Origin: Methanobacteriota archaeon
Lineage (GTDB): Archaea > Thermoplasmatota > Thermoplasmata > RBG-16-68-12
Direction of reading: 5' to 3'
Length of the DNA stretch: 36,249 nt
NCBI GenBank assembly: GCA_020029475.1
Contig: JAIBJG010000008.1
Coordinates: 1 to 36,249, forward strand
Of this stretch, positions 1 through 8,753 are shown one piece after another (position 1 is the stretch's first letter; each line of letters begins with the position of its first letter). Made by a program: the position numbers and the translations under genes. The notes beneath the pieces are model-generated. The model did not search any database, was not told the DNA's origin, and saw nothing but the letters and a program-made list of their open reading frames with translations.

Positions 1-750
1 GTCGCGTTCAACGCCCTGCAGGGGCTGTACCACTACGACGACATCTCCTTCGAGCTCTTCGACTGCTCCGCCCCTCCCTCGAGGCCCTGCCCGCTGTCCC
101 ATGGATTCTGGAAGAACCACGCCGGGAAGTGGCCGGTGGACTCCCTGACCCTCGGGGACGAGACGTACACGAAGGCGGACCTCCTCACACTCCTGGGAGC
201 ACCATCGAGGGGGGACGCGAGCGTCATCCTCGCCCGCCAGCTCATCGCAGCGAAGCTGAACGTCGCGAACGGGTCCGACCCGGCGCCGGTCCAACAAACG
301 ATCCTCGACGCGGACGCCGTCCTCGCCCCCGTCGCAGGCCGGCTCCCGTACGGGATCCCGCCGTCGTCCGCGACTGGGCGGACGATGACCGCGCTCGCCG
401 GCATCCTGGACGACTACAACAACGGCCGCCTCACCCCGGACTCCGACGGATGCCGCGAGGGAGACGGCGAGGAGGGGGACCACGACGGGGAGCACGAGCA
501 CGAGGATGACGAGTGCGACGATGACGACGATGGGGGCCGCGATGATCACGACGACGATGACCCCGGCGACTGCGACCGCCGGTGTGGGGACGGGGACGAT
601 CCCGAACACGGGAAGGATGGGGATCGTTCGGTTCCCGGACCCCCGCGCGTCGGACACGGACTCGGGCTCGCCGCGATCCTGGGCCTCCTCGGGTTAATCG
701 AGTGGATCGGCGCCGGCGCCCGCAGGGGGCGGAATCGCGGGCCCGTGTGA
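1..750 (+). CDS. C-terminal part of a secreted, Asp-rich surface protein (5' end outside window)
   Basis: The frame is open from the first base, so the gene starts upstream. The visible 249 residues begin with a domain containing CPLSHGFWKNH and, after it, a segment resembling TLGDETYTKADLLTLL and ILARQLIAAKLNVANGS. I know this arrangement from many secreted bacterial and archaeal proteins, where its function is unknown. An extremely acidic low-complexity stretch of Asp, Glu, His and Gly follows (about nt 440-645) and could bind cations or act as a spacer. The end is a hydrophobic helix (GLGLAAILGLLGLIEWIGAG) followed by a basic tail (RRGRNRG). A helix plus basic tail suggests C-terminal membrane anchoring or a sorting signal; I cannot assign a sortase class. 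The following genes are glycosyltransferases, which fits a glycosylated surface protein, but that link is inference. Confidence 0.75.
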   Translation, partial: VAFNALQGLYHYDDISFELFDCSAPPSRPCPLSHGFWKNHAGKWPVDSLTLGDETYTKADLLTLLGAPSRGDASVILARQLIAAKLNVANGSDPAPVQQTILDADAVLAPVAGRLPYGIPPSSATGRTMTALAGILDDYNNGRLTPDSDGCREGDGEEGDHDGEHEHEDDECDDDDDGGRDDHDDDDPGDCDRRCGDGDDPEHGKDGDRSVPGPPRVGHGLGLAAILGLLGLIEWIGAGARRGRNRGPV

Positions 751-822
751 AGACCGTCGGCGCAGAGCGGGTCCCGAGCCCGCTACCTACTAATACGGCA
801 CTCCCTTTAGGCGACCCCGCGA

Positions 823-1329
823 ATGGCCAAGCGCTTTTTCATGACCCAGCTCTGGAGGATACAACAGAGCTACACCCTCCTGAGCCTCGTCCTCTGGGGC
901 ATCGTGATCGCGCTCACCGCGTTCCCCTTCGTCGGCGCGTTCCTCCAGCACCAGATTGGGCTCGACCCCTCCACCCCCGGGTTCGTGGCGGTGACGCTGA
1001 TCATCCTCTTCCTCGCGGTCTTCGCGGGGCTCTTCTCTTTTGGCATCGTGTACGACAAGTACCTGCGGCTCTGGCGGGAGCAGCTCGATGTGATGGTGGA
1101 GAAGAATCCGTACGCGCGGGAGAAGCTGAGCCCGAAGGAGATCCTGATGTGGCGGTACATCTACATCCCCGTGATGCGGGCGAGGGGCCGCGACGACCCG
1201 GAGAGCCGGAGGGAGATCGAATTCGTCCAAAAGTGGGTGGATATCTCCGTCGCGACGGACCCGAATATCCGGCGGGCCGTAGAGGAGGCGGAGCGGTGGA
1301 TTCAGTCCGGAGGCCCCGCCCCGAAGTAG
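823..1329 (+). CDS. Two-helix membrane protein of unknown function
   Basis: I do not recognise this 168-residue protein. It has two clear hydrophobic helices, about residues 21-42 (LLSLVLWGIVIALTAFPFVGAF) and 54-77 (FVAVTLIILFLAVFAGLFSFGIVY). They are followed by a charged cytoplasmic-looking domain of about 90 residues rich in Arg, Glu and Trp, predicted helical. The ATG at 823 gives a basic N-terminus (MAKRFFMTQ) just before the first helix, which is a sensible start. It lies between the surface-protein end and the first glycosyltransferase, 35 bases before the latter, so it may be cotranscribed with it. No catalytic motif is visible. Confidence 0.7.
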   Translation: MAKRFFMTQLWRIQQSYTLLSLVLWGIVIALTAFPFVGAFLQHQIGLDPSTPGFVAVTLIILFLAVFAGLFSFGIVYDKYLRLWREQLDVMVEKNPYAREKLSPKEILMWRYIYIPVMRARGRDDPESRREIEFVQKWVDISVATDPNIRRAVEEAERWIQSGGPAPK

Positions 1330-1364
1330 GGGGCTCCTCCGGAGCCGCGCGAGGGGCGTAGAGG

Positions 1365-2375
1365 ATGGCACGGATCCGGGTCGCGTTGATCGCCGCCGCG
1401 GAATCGAGCTTCGTGGCGACGGATCGCCGCCTCCTCGAGAGGCGGTTCGACGTACGGTATGTCCCGTGGAACGGGAAGCGGAGCATACCGAGCCTCATCT
1501 GGGCGGTCGCGAGGTCCGACGTCGCGTTCGCCTGGTTCGCCTTGGACCACGCGTACGGCGCGGTCCGGGTCGCCCGCCTCCTCGGCCGGAAGAGCGTCGT
1601 GATGGTCGGTGGCGGGGACGCCGCGAAGGTTCCTGAGCTCGGCTACGGGGTCCACCTCGACCCCGCCAAGGGACGGCGGAGCGCGTACGCGATGGCGAAG
1701 GCGGACCGCCTCCTGGTCGTCGATGATGCCCTCCGAGGGGAGATCGAGCGGAACGCGGGGATCCGGAGGAACGACGTCGTCACGGTCCCCTTGGGCTTCG
1801 ACACGAAGCAGTTCTCCCCCGACGAAGGGCCTAGGAGCACCGTGCTCACCGTCGGGGTCGTCGACGACATCAATGTGCGGCGGAAGGGACTAGACACGTT
1901 CGCCCGGGCCGCGGCTCTCCTCCCCGACCTTCCCTTCGTCTTGATAGGAGGGAGGCAGAACGAGGCAACCCGAAAGCTCCGGTCAATCGCACCCCCGAAC
2001 CTCCAGATCATGGACCGCGTGGACGACGATGAACTCCGGGAGGCGTATCGCCGGTCGAGAGTCTACGTCCAGCTCTCCGAGTACGAGGCGTTCGGCAGCG
2101 CGGTCGGCGAGGCGATGGCGTGCGGGTGCGTCCCCGTAGGGACGATGGTCGGCGGGATCCCGACCCTCATCGGAGACACCGGGGTCTACGCGCCCGTCGG
2201 CGACCCCGCGGGCGCCGCGGATGCGATCCGGACGGCGTACTCCCGCGGGGGCGGGGACGACGCCCGCGCTCGCATCGTCGAGCACTTCCCAATCGACCGG
2301 CGCCGCGCAGCCTTGCGGGAGATCGTGGACGGCCTGGTCGGGCGTCGGGCGGTGGAGTTCGGAACGTTCTTCTAG
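1365..2375 (+). CDS. Glycosyltransferase family 4 (GT-B fold)
   Basis: The 336 residues fit a GT4 retaining glycosyltransferase. These enzymes move a sugar from a nucleotide-sugar donor to a glycan or lipid acceptor at the cytoplasmic membrane face. The C-terminal half has the typical donor-binding features: TVGVVDDINVRRKGLDTFARA near the domain boundary, a conserved RVDDDELREAYRRSRVYVQLS segment, and the E-x7-E motif in EAFGSAVGEAMACG (Glu 241 and Glu 249). The N-terminal acceptor domain is divergent. The ATG at 1365 follows a GA-rich ribosome-binding-like stretch. The gene is the first of four in a row (two GT4 enzymes, two methyltransferases) with short gaps, probably one operon for a surface glycan. 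Donor and acceptor cannot be deduced. Confidence 0.85.
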   Translation: MARIRVALIAAAESSFVATDRRLLERRFDVRYVPWNGKRSIPSLIWAVARSDVAFAWFALDHAYGAVRVARLLGRKSVVMVGGGDAAKVPELGYGVHLDPAKGRRSAYAMAKADRLLVVDDALRGEIERNAGIRRNDVVTVPLGFDTKQFSPDEGPRSTVLTVGVVDDINVRRKGLDTFARAAALLPDLPFVLIGGRQNEATRKLRSIAPPNLQIMDRVDDDELREAYRRSRVYVQLSEYEAFGSAVGEAMACGCVPVGTMVGGIPTLIGDTGVYAPVGDPAGAADAIRTAYSRGGGDDARARIVEHFPIDRRRAALREIVDGLVGRRAVEFGTFF

Positions 2376-2400
2376 ACCCGGCCCATCCATTTCGCTGCCG

Positions 2401-3399
2401 ATGGACGTGCGGGTTCGATACCCGTTTCTCGGACGGAGAACCCAAGGATTCGACATCCGCGCGAAGTGGTTCACCGCCCTCTACGACGTGATCCGCTCAA
2501 GGATCCGGACGGAGGTCCTCCGGCTCTATTACGCCGGGACCTCGGCTGTCGCCGAGCGCGTGTACCGCCTACAGTTGGCGGCGTTCGAACGAGGGAGGGC
2601 AGTCACCCACATCCCGTCTCAGCTGCAGTCGTTCCTCTTGCGGCGTCGGCACTCCGTGCCGACCGTCGTCACGTGCTACGATCTGTCCTTACCCGGGACC
2701 CTCACACGGCTCCCCTTCGCGGACCGGGTCGTCGTCCCCGCCCGCCAGGTCCACGACGCGCTCGTCGAGGCGGTACGTCTGCCCCGGGAGCCCGACGTAG
2801 TCCCGCTCGCGGTCTCCGCGGCGTACCGCCCCGCAGATGTCGGACGTGGGCGGGGGGTGATCCTGTCCGTCGGGACCGAGCAGCCTCGGAAGAACGTGGA
2901 AGGCCTGTTCCGAATCGTCGCTCGAGTCCGCGAATCGATGCCGGTGACGCTGGTGAAGGTCGGGGCGCCCTCGGACGCCCGCCCCCGCCTCCGGAAACTC
3001 GCGACGGGGCTCGGGATCCAGGACCACATCGAGTGGCGGGACTCCGTACCCGACGAGGAACTGATCCAGCTCTACCAGACCGCGGCGGTGACCGTGGTGC
3101 CGTCCTTCCTCGAGGGGTTCTCGATGCCCTGCCTGGAGGCGATGGCGTGCGGGTGTCCGCTCATCGCCTCGGCGATGAGCGCGATCCCGGAGACCGTCGG
3201 GTCCGGAGGCCTTCTCCTCGACCCCCGTGACGAGGAGGCGTGGGCGGACGCGATCCTCCGCGTCCTCGCGGACCCCGCCTTCGCCCGGGACCTCTCCCGC
3301 CGGGGGATTGAGCGCTCCCGGGCGTTCTCCGCGGAACGGAGCGCCTCCAGGCTGATCCAGATCTACGAGGAGATGTGGACGGACCGGGGGTGGACGTGA
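2401..3399 (+). CDS. Glycosyltransferase family 4, second copy in cluster
   Basis: The 332 residues are another GT4-type GT-B enzyme, only distantly similar to its upstream neighbour. Donor-side motifs are SVGTEQPRKNVEGLFRIVA, a WRDSVPDEELIQLYQTA segment and the E-x7-E motif in EGFSMPCLEAMACG (Glu 238 and Glu 246). The ATG at 2401 is chosen because the frame upstream of it lies inside the preceding gene and reads like a shadow. This start leaves a 25-base gap and gives MDVRVRYPFL. The stop is one base before the next start, indicating translational coupling. Together with the flanking genes it probably adds successive sugars to one glycan. Confidence 0.85.
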   Translation: MDVRVRYPFLGRRTQGFDIRAKWFTALYDVIRSRIRTEVLRLYYAGTSAVAERVYRLQLAAFERGRAVTHIPSQLQSFLLRRRHSVPTVVTCYDLSLPGTLTRLPFADRVVVPARQVHDALVEAVRLPREPDVVPLAVSAAYRPADVGRGRGVILSVGTEQPRKNVEGLFRIVARVRESMPVTLVKVGAPSDARPRLRKLATGLGIQDHIEWRDSVPDEELIQLYQTAAVTVVPSFLEGFSMPCLEAMACGCPLIASAMSAIPETVGSGGLLLDPRDEEAWADAILRVLADPAFARDLSRRGIERSRAFSAERSASRLIQIYEEMWTDRGWT

Positions 3400-3400
3400 G

Positions 3401-4051
3401 GTGGCCGCCTCCCCGGATCGCACCCATCTCACGTACGACTACTGGCGGTATGCCGGGCGGGACTTCACGGAGTTCTACGAGGTCCTGTTCGATCGGATGC
3501 GGCCCGCCCCGCCGGTCCTGGAGCTCGGATCCGGGCTCGGCTACTTCCTGGACTGCTGCCGCAGGCACGCCGTGCCCGCCCTCGGGATCGAGTCCTCGGA
3601 AGAGGGGACGCGAGAGGCGGCGAAACGGGGGCTCTCCGTGGTCCGGGCGGACGTCACCGTCCCCTTCCCGTTCCGAGACGAGACCTTCGGCTCCGCGTTC
3701 GCCCACCACGTCCTGGAGCACGTCCCGCTCGAGGGGGAGCGGTCCCTCCTTAGGGAGGTGCGCCGGGTCCTCAAGGCGGGGGGGTTCCTCTTCGTGGTCT
3801 CCCCGAACCCGTACGTGCGGGAGGCCCACGTCGACCCGGACCACGTCAACCTCTTCACGGCCCACCAGCTCGCGGGGGAGCTCCGCGCGGCGGGATTCCG
3901 GAAGGTGAGTCTCGGGACGAACTATTGGCGCCCGTTCTGGGATCCCGGCCTGCGGCTCGGCAGGCTGAGCCGCCTGATGGCCGGGGCCCTCTGGAAGATC
4001 GCGCCGATCGACGGCCTCGCGGGGACCGCGTCCGCGATCGCGTGGAGGTGA
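3401..4051 (+). CDS. Class I SAM-dependent methyltransferase
   Basis: The 216 residues carry methyltransferase_11-type motifs: motif I VLELGSGLGYFLDCC (about residues 40-54), the acidic residue of motif II in GIESSEEGTREAA, and the motif IV/post-IV stretch AFAHHVLEHVPLEGE followed by LLREVRRVLKAGGFLFVV. A start at GTG 3401, one base after the previous stop, puts motif I at the usual distance from the N-terminus. The context of glycosyltransferases and an FkbM-type enzyme suggests it methylates a sugar or sugar-linked acceptor, but the substrate is not visible. Confidence 0.85.
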   Translation: MAASPDRTHLTYDYWRYAGRDFTEFYEVLFDRMRPAPPVLELGSGLGYFLDCCRRHAVPALGIESSEEGTREAAKRGLSVVRADVTVPFPFRDETFGSAFAHHVLEHVPLEGERSLLREVRRVLKAGGFLFVVSPNPYVREAHVDPDHVNLFTAHQLAGELRAAGFRKVSLGTNYWRPFWDPGLRLGRLSRLMAGALWKIAPIDGLAGTASAIAWR

Positions 4052-4137
4052 CCCTCTGGGACCCGCCAGCACGGAGCCATACGTTGAAGGGAAACCCGGA
4101 CGTATCGTGCTCGGGCTCGCGTGAGGGGGAATCCCGG

Positions 4138-4995
4138 GTGCGCTCGAACGGGGATGCGGTCGATGGCCCCGGGTCGTCGGGCGGCCGGGCGCGCAGGTTC
4201 GAAAGGGTCCGGCTCTGGCTCCGGATCCTCTCCCGGCTGAAGGGGCAGGGTCGTCGGATGCGGGTCGGGCTCGTCGCCTCCGCCTTCCTTGACATCGCTC
4301 TTTTCGCGACGGTCCCATCGCGGGCAACCTCTCCCCGGACCTACGTGGCGGGCGTCGTTTCCTCGGATCGGCCCGCCGCACGGTTCCGGGTCCGGTCCGG
4401 GACGGACGACATCTACAACGTGATGCCGCGCCGGGAGGCGGACGTCGACGACTACATCCGCGGGCATCTCGGGTCCGGGGACACGTTCGTCGACGTCGGG
4501 GCGAACGCGGGCTACTATTCCGTCGTGGCGGGGAGGATCGTCGGGCCGCGGGGGAGGGTCGTCTCGATCGAACCCGTACCTGAGACCTTCGAGCTGCTCC
4601 GGGAGAACGTGGCGCTGAACGGGCTCGGCAACGTGGCGACCTTCGCGAACGCCTGCTGGAACGCACGCGAGGGGCTGACGATGACCCTCCCGGGAGGCTA
4701 CTACGGGCTCGCGTCCCTGGCGACCCCGCTCGGGGGCCGGAGGATCCCCGTGGAGGCAATACCCCTCGATGCTCTCACCGCGGACCTGCCGTCCGTCCAG
4801 GTCCTGAAGGTGGATGCGGAGGGCGCGGAGCTCGAGGTGCTCGAGGGGGCGGCGGACACCCTCGCGAAGACGAGGTTCGCCGTCCTCGAGGTCACGCGGA
4901 ACCGGGCCCGGGTGGAGGCCCTCCTCCAGAGGCACTCGTTCTCCATGGAGCGGAGCCGGAACTACCCGTCGTACGTGTTCGCCGCGCGCCGCTGA
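4138..4995 (+). CDS. FkbM-family SAM-dependent methyltransferase
   Basis: FkbM-family enzymes O-methylate hydroxyl groups, often on sugars or polyketides. The SAM-binding motif is FVDVGANAGYYSVVAGRIVG, followed by VVSIEPVPETFELLRENVALN and later VLKVDAEGAELEVLEGA, which is the family signature. I chose GTG 4138 because a purine-rich stretch (GAGGGGGA) lies 8-10 bases upstream, giving 285 residues. ATG 4258 (245 residues) is the main alternative, and the reading frame is open still further upstream into the previous gene. It is the last gene of the apparent glycan operon, and the next promoter (for smc) starts after it. Confidence 0.8.
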   Translation: MRSNGDAVDGPGSSGGRARRFERVRLWLRILSRLKGQGRRMRVGLVASAFLDIALFATVPSRATSPRTYVAGVVSSDRPAARFRVRSGTDDIYNVMPRREADVDDYIRGHLGSGDTFVDVGANAGYYSVVAGRIVGPRGRVVSIEPVPETFELLRENVALNGLGNVATFANACWNAREGLTMTLPGGYYGLASLATPLGGRRIPVEAIPLDALTADLPSVQVLKVDAEGAELEVLEGAADTLAKTRFAVLEVTRNRARVEALLQRHSFSMERSRNYPSYVFAARR

Positions 4996-5050
4996 GGGGG
5001 CGCGGGATCCGGGGATTTGTCAACCCCATGCCTCCGGTTCCCCGCCAAAG

Positions 5051-5100
5051 ATATTTATAGAGTCCCCCGATATTCGGCCTCCGTCCGACGAAGGTCGGAC
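5051..5100 (+). promoter_or_regulatory. smc operon promoter and leader dyad
   Basis: A good archaeal TATA-like box (ATATTTATAG, 5051-5060) is preceded by an A-rich BRE-like run. Transcription would start near 5080-5085. Exactly there lies an inverted repeat, GTCCGAC (5083-5089), four bases, GTCGGAC (5094-5100). It could be an operator over the start site or a 7-bp hairpin at the 5' end of the mRNA. The remaining bases to the ATG at 5169 show nothing else I recognise. Confidence 0.55.
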
Positions 5101-5168
5101 AACCAGAAGGGCCAGGATGGGATGGGCATCCGGTACGCTCAGTCTGCGCCTTCCGCCGCGGTGATGTC

Positions 5169-8100
5169 ATGTTTCTGAAAGAGATCGAGATGGAGAACTT
5201 CAAGTCGTTCGCGGCAAAGGTCCGGGTCCCGTTCCTGCGGGGCTTCACGGCCGTCACGGGGCCGAACGGCTCCGGGAAGTCGAACATCGCGGACGCGATC
5301 CTGTTCGTCCTCGGGCCGAAGAGCGCGAAGGCGATCCGCGCGAAGCGGCTCACAGACCTAATCTGGAACGGCGGGAAGGACCGGAGGGGGTCCACCCACT
5401 GCGAGGTCTCCCTCGTCTTCGACAACGCGGACCGCGCGATCCCGATCGAGGCGGACGAGGTGAAGCTCACCCGCTACGTCGCCCTGTCCCCCGCGGTCCA
5501 GGACGGGTACAACTCGTATTTCTACGTGAACGACCGGAAGGCGACCTTGGACGAGTTCGACAGCCTCCTTGCCCACGCCCGGATCTCCGCGGAAGGGTAC
5601 AACCTCGTCCAGCAGGGGGACATCCAGCGAATCGTCCAGATGTCGGACGCGGACCGCCGGCGGGTCCTCGACAATATCGCGGGGATCACCAAGTTCGACG
5701 ACGACATCGCCCAGGCGAACTCGAAACGGACCCAGACGGAGGACAACCTCGGGCGGATCCAGATCATCCTCGACGAGATCAAGAAGCAGCTCCACCAGCT
5801 CTCCGCGGACCGCGAGGGCGCGCTGAAGTACAGGGAGCTCTCGGACCGGCTGAACCTGGCGAAGGCCCAGCTCGTGTACAAGAACCGGGAGATCATCGAG
5901 CAGGAGATCAACTCCACGAAGGAGCAGCTCGCGAAGTACGGCGCGGAGCGGGAGAAGCTCCTCAGGGAGAAGTCGGGCCTCCAGGACGAGCTGAAGAACG
6001 CGCAGACCCGCCTCGGCGACCTCGAGTCGAGGATCGCGGAGCGCGGCGGGGACGAAGCGAAGCAACTGAAGGGGAAACTCGACGGCCTGCGGATCGAGCG
6101 GGCCCGCGCGACGGACGGGATCGCGACGAGCACGGAGGAGATCAAGAGGCTCCAGGCGGAGATCGCGGAGGCCCAGAGGGAGCGGACCCGGGTCGCGAAG
6201 GAGCTCGAGGCGCTCCAGAAGGAGCGGGGCTCCGTGGAGGCGTCCCTCGGGGACCTGACGGGGGAGCTCGAGGCCGCGGAGCGGGACCTCAAGGCCCTCG
6301 ACGAGACCGCCTCGAAGTCGGACTCGAAGATCCTCCAGATCCAGAAGGAGGTCGTCGCCCTCGACAAGCGGGCGGACGGGGCCGAGGAGAAGACGAAGGC
6401 CCTCATCCTTGAGGGGGACCGGGCGAAGGAGTCCCTGGACCGCCTCCGGAACGAGGTCGTCCAGCTCGAAGACATCCTGAAGACGTACCAACTCGAGCTC
6501 GACGACTCCGAGTTCCAGCTGAAGGAGCTCCGGACGGGGTCCAAGGCCGCCACGAAGAGCCTCGCGAAGCTCCAGGAGGGGTTCTACGCGAAGCGGAAGG
6601 AGGAGCAGGACCTCTCGAAGCAGCAGGGGGAGCTCCAGTCCGCGATCCTCGAGCTCACCCGGCAGTACACCGCGATGAGGGCGGAGGCGGACGTCGCGGA
6701 GAACCTGAAACGCGGCTACTCGACCGCGGTCGCGGGAATCCTCGAGGCCCGGGACACCGGGAGGATCAAGGGGGTCCACGGGACGATCGCGCAGCTCGGC
6801 CACGCGGAGTCGAAGTACGAGACCGCAATCCTCGTCGCGGCGGGAGGCCGGATGCAGGCGATCGTCGTCGACGACGACGCCGTCGCCGCGGAGTGCATCG
6901 ATTACCTCAAGAAGAGCCGGGCGGGACGGGCGACGTTCCTCCCGCTGAGCAAGATGCTCGTGGGCCGTCCCCGCGGGAAGGCGATCCTGGTCGCGAAGGA
7001 GTCGGTGGGGTTCGCGATCGACCTGATCAAGTTTGACGAGAAGTACCGGGACGCGTTCTTCTACGTCCTCGGGGACACGATCGTCGTGGAGACCCTGGAC
7101 CAGGCCCGGAGGTACATGGGCGGGGTCCGGCTCGTCACCCTCGGCGGGGAGATGATCGAGGCGAGCGGCGCGATGATCGGCGGGGACCTCGAGAAGACGC
7201 CCCTCCGGTTCGGCGCCCCCGACCGCCGGGAAATCGACAACGTGTCCGAGAAGCTGCGCCGGGCGACGGAGGAGGCGGACCGGGTCGCCCGGCGTCTCGC
7301 GGACCTCCGGAAGGAGGTCGTGGCCCTGGAGGCGGAGCTGAAGGACGTCGGCGGCCAGACCTCCACCGTGGACGTGAAGGCGTCCGCGCTCGAGACGAAG
7401 CGGCGGGAGTTCACCATGAAGGTCACCGCGATCCGGGAAGACCTGGACGCGAAGACGAAGCGACTCGCGGAGACGGAGAAGACCGCGAGGCGGGTGCAGG
7501 AGGACCTCTCCCGGTTCCAGAAGGAGCTCACCGCCCTGAAGGGCCAGCGGGACGCCCGAAAGAGCGCGGTCCTCGAGGCGGCCCCCCAGGCCGTGTCCGC
7601 GCGCATGAAGGAACTCATGGCAAACAGAACGAAGGCGGGGGACGAGGTCACCGCCGCCCGAGCGAAGATCGAGACCTTGGACGCCCAGGCGAAGGTCCAG
7701 GTCGAGCGCCGCGGGGAGTTCGACCAGAGAATCGAAGGACTACTCGGCCAGAAGGGGGACCACGGGAAGCGCGTGAAGGAGTTCGAATCCTCCCTCCAGA
7801 AGCTCGAGAACGAGATCCGCGGGCTCGAGAAGCTGGAGGCCTCGATGTCGAAGGAGATGCAGGGGCTCCAGTCGGAACGGGACGCCGCGTACAAGGACAA
7901 GACGGAGCTCGAGGGCGAGATCGACAAGCTCGGCCACAAGCTCGAGACGAAGGAGGATTTCGCGACGAACCTCCAGACGGAGCTGCATGCTCAGGAAGAG
8001 AGCCTCGCGAAGGCGCTGGAGGACCTGAAGACCCTCGGCCGCGCGATCGAGGGGAAGCTCCCGCCCCTGGACGAGCTGAAGCGAACGATCTCAGAGTGCG

Positions 8101-8753
8101 ACACGCAGATCCAGGCCCTCGGCCCGATCAACATGCGGGCCCTCGACGACTACGAGGCCCAGGAGAAGCGGTACGCGGAGCTCACGGAGGAGTTCACGCA
8201 GCTCGGGACCCAGCGCCAGGAGCTGATTAACCTCGCGGGCGAGCTCACGGAGAAGAAGAAGGAGGGACTCGGCACGGTGTTCGTCGCGATCAATGAGAAC
8301 TTCAAGCGGGTGTACCGGGAGATCAGCGAAGGCGGGGAGGCGGAGCTCCTCCTCGAGAACGAGAAGGACCCGTTCACGGGCGGACTCGTGATCCGGGCGA
8401 ACCCGTCCCACAAGAAGGTGCTCCGGCTCGAGGCCCTGAGCGGGGGCGAGAAGAGCCTCGTGTCGATGGCGTTCATCTTCGCGATCCAGGAGTACGACCC
8501 GTCGCCGTTCTACCTCCTGGACGAGATCGACCAGAACCTGGACGCGGTGAACGCGGAGCGGGTCGCGCGGATGATCAAGAGGAACTCGAACACGGCCCAG
8601 TTCGTCCAGATCTCCCTCCGGAAGATCACACTGAAGGAGGCGGACCACCTCGTTGGGGTCACGATGACCCCCGCGGGACACTCCGACCTCGTGATGCGGG
8701 TGAACCTGTCCGACGTCGAGGACGAGCGGACCACAGAGGCGGTGGTGGCATGA
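5169..8753 (+). CDS. smc: Chromosome segregation protein SMC
   Basis: The 1194 residues have the full SMC architecture. The head begins with EIEMENFKSFAAK and Walker A GPNGSGKSN (31-39). A first long coiled coil covers about 170-500, a hinge about 515-680 (GVHGTIAQLGHAESKYETAI onward), and a second coiled coil about 690-1030. The C-terminal head has signature LSGGEKSL (from 1090) and Walker B PFYLLDEID (1116-1124). SMC dimers load on DNA, hydrolyse ATP at the heads and compact or individualise chromosomes. Length is normal for the family. ATG 5169 places the conserved N-terminus correctly; ATG 5164 is out of frame. The stop overlaps the scpA start (ATGA), so all three condensin subunits are made from one transcript. 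The segment after Walker B reads DQNLDAVN instead of the more common alanine-rich version, a minor variation. Confidence 0.97.
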   Translation: MFLKEIEMENFKSFAAKVRVPFLRGFTAVTGPNGSGKSNIADAILFVLGPKSAKAIRAKRLTDLIWNGGKDRRGSTHCEVSLVFDNADRAIPIEADEVKLTRYVALSPAVQDGYNSYFYVNDRKATLDEFDSLLAHARISAEGYNLVQQGDIQRIVQMSDADRRRVLDNIAGITKFDDDIAQANSKRTQTEDNLGRIQIILDEIKKQLHQLSADREGALKYRELSDRLNLAKAQLVYKNREIIEQEINSTKEQLAKYGAEREKLLREKSGLQDELKNAQTRLGDLESRIAERGGDEAKQLKGKLDGLRIERARATDGIATSTEEIKRLQAEIAEAQRERTRVAKELEALQKERGSVEASLGDLTGELEAAERDLKALDETASKSDSKILQIQKEVVALDKRADGAEEKTKALILEGDRAKESLDRLRNEVVQLEDILKTYQLELDDSEFQLKELRTGSKAATKSLAKLQEGFYAKRKEEQDLSKQQGELQSAILELTRQYTAMRAEADVAENLKRGYSTAVAGILEARDTGRIKGVHGTIAQLGHAESKYETAILVAAGGRMQAIVVDDDAVAAECIDYLKKSRAGRATFLPLSKMLVGRPRGKAILVAKESVGFAIDLIKFDEKYRDAFFYVLGDTIVVETLDQARRYMGGVRLVTLGGEMIEASGAMIGGDLEKTPLRFGAPDRREIDNVSEKLRRATEEADRVARRLADLRKEVVALEAELKDVGGQTSTVDVKASALETKRREFTMKVTAIREDLDAKTKRLAETEKTARRVQEDLSRFQKELTALKGQRDARKSAVLEAAPQAVSARMKELMANRTKAGDEVTAARAKIETLDAQAKVQVERRGEFDQRIEGLLGQKGDHGKRVKEFESSLQKLENEIRGLEKLEASMSKEMQGLQSERDAAYKDKTELEGEIDKLGHKLETKEDFATNLQTELHAQEESLAKALEDLKTLGRAIEGKLPPLDELKRTISECDTQIQALGPINMRALDDYEAQEKRYAELTEEFTQLGTQRQELINLAGELTEKKKEGLGTVFVAINENFKRVYREISEGGEAELLLENEKDPFTGGLVIRANPSHKKVLRLEALSGGEKSLVSMAFIFAIQEYDPSPFYLLDEIDQNLDAVNAERVARMIKRNSNTAQFVQISLRKITLKEADHLVGVTMTPAGHSDLVMRVNLSDVEDERTTEAVVA

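Noticed and set aside
5358-6803. Long minus-strand open frame opposite smc
   Set aside because: Leucine- and arginine-rich shadow of the coiled-coil coding sequence; no start signals or motifs.
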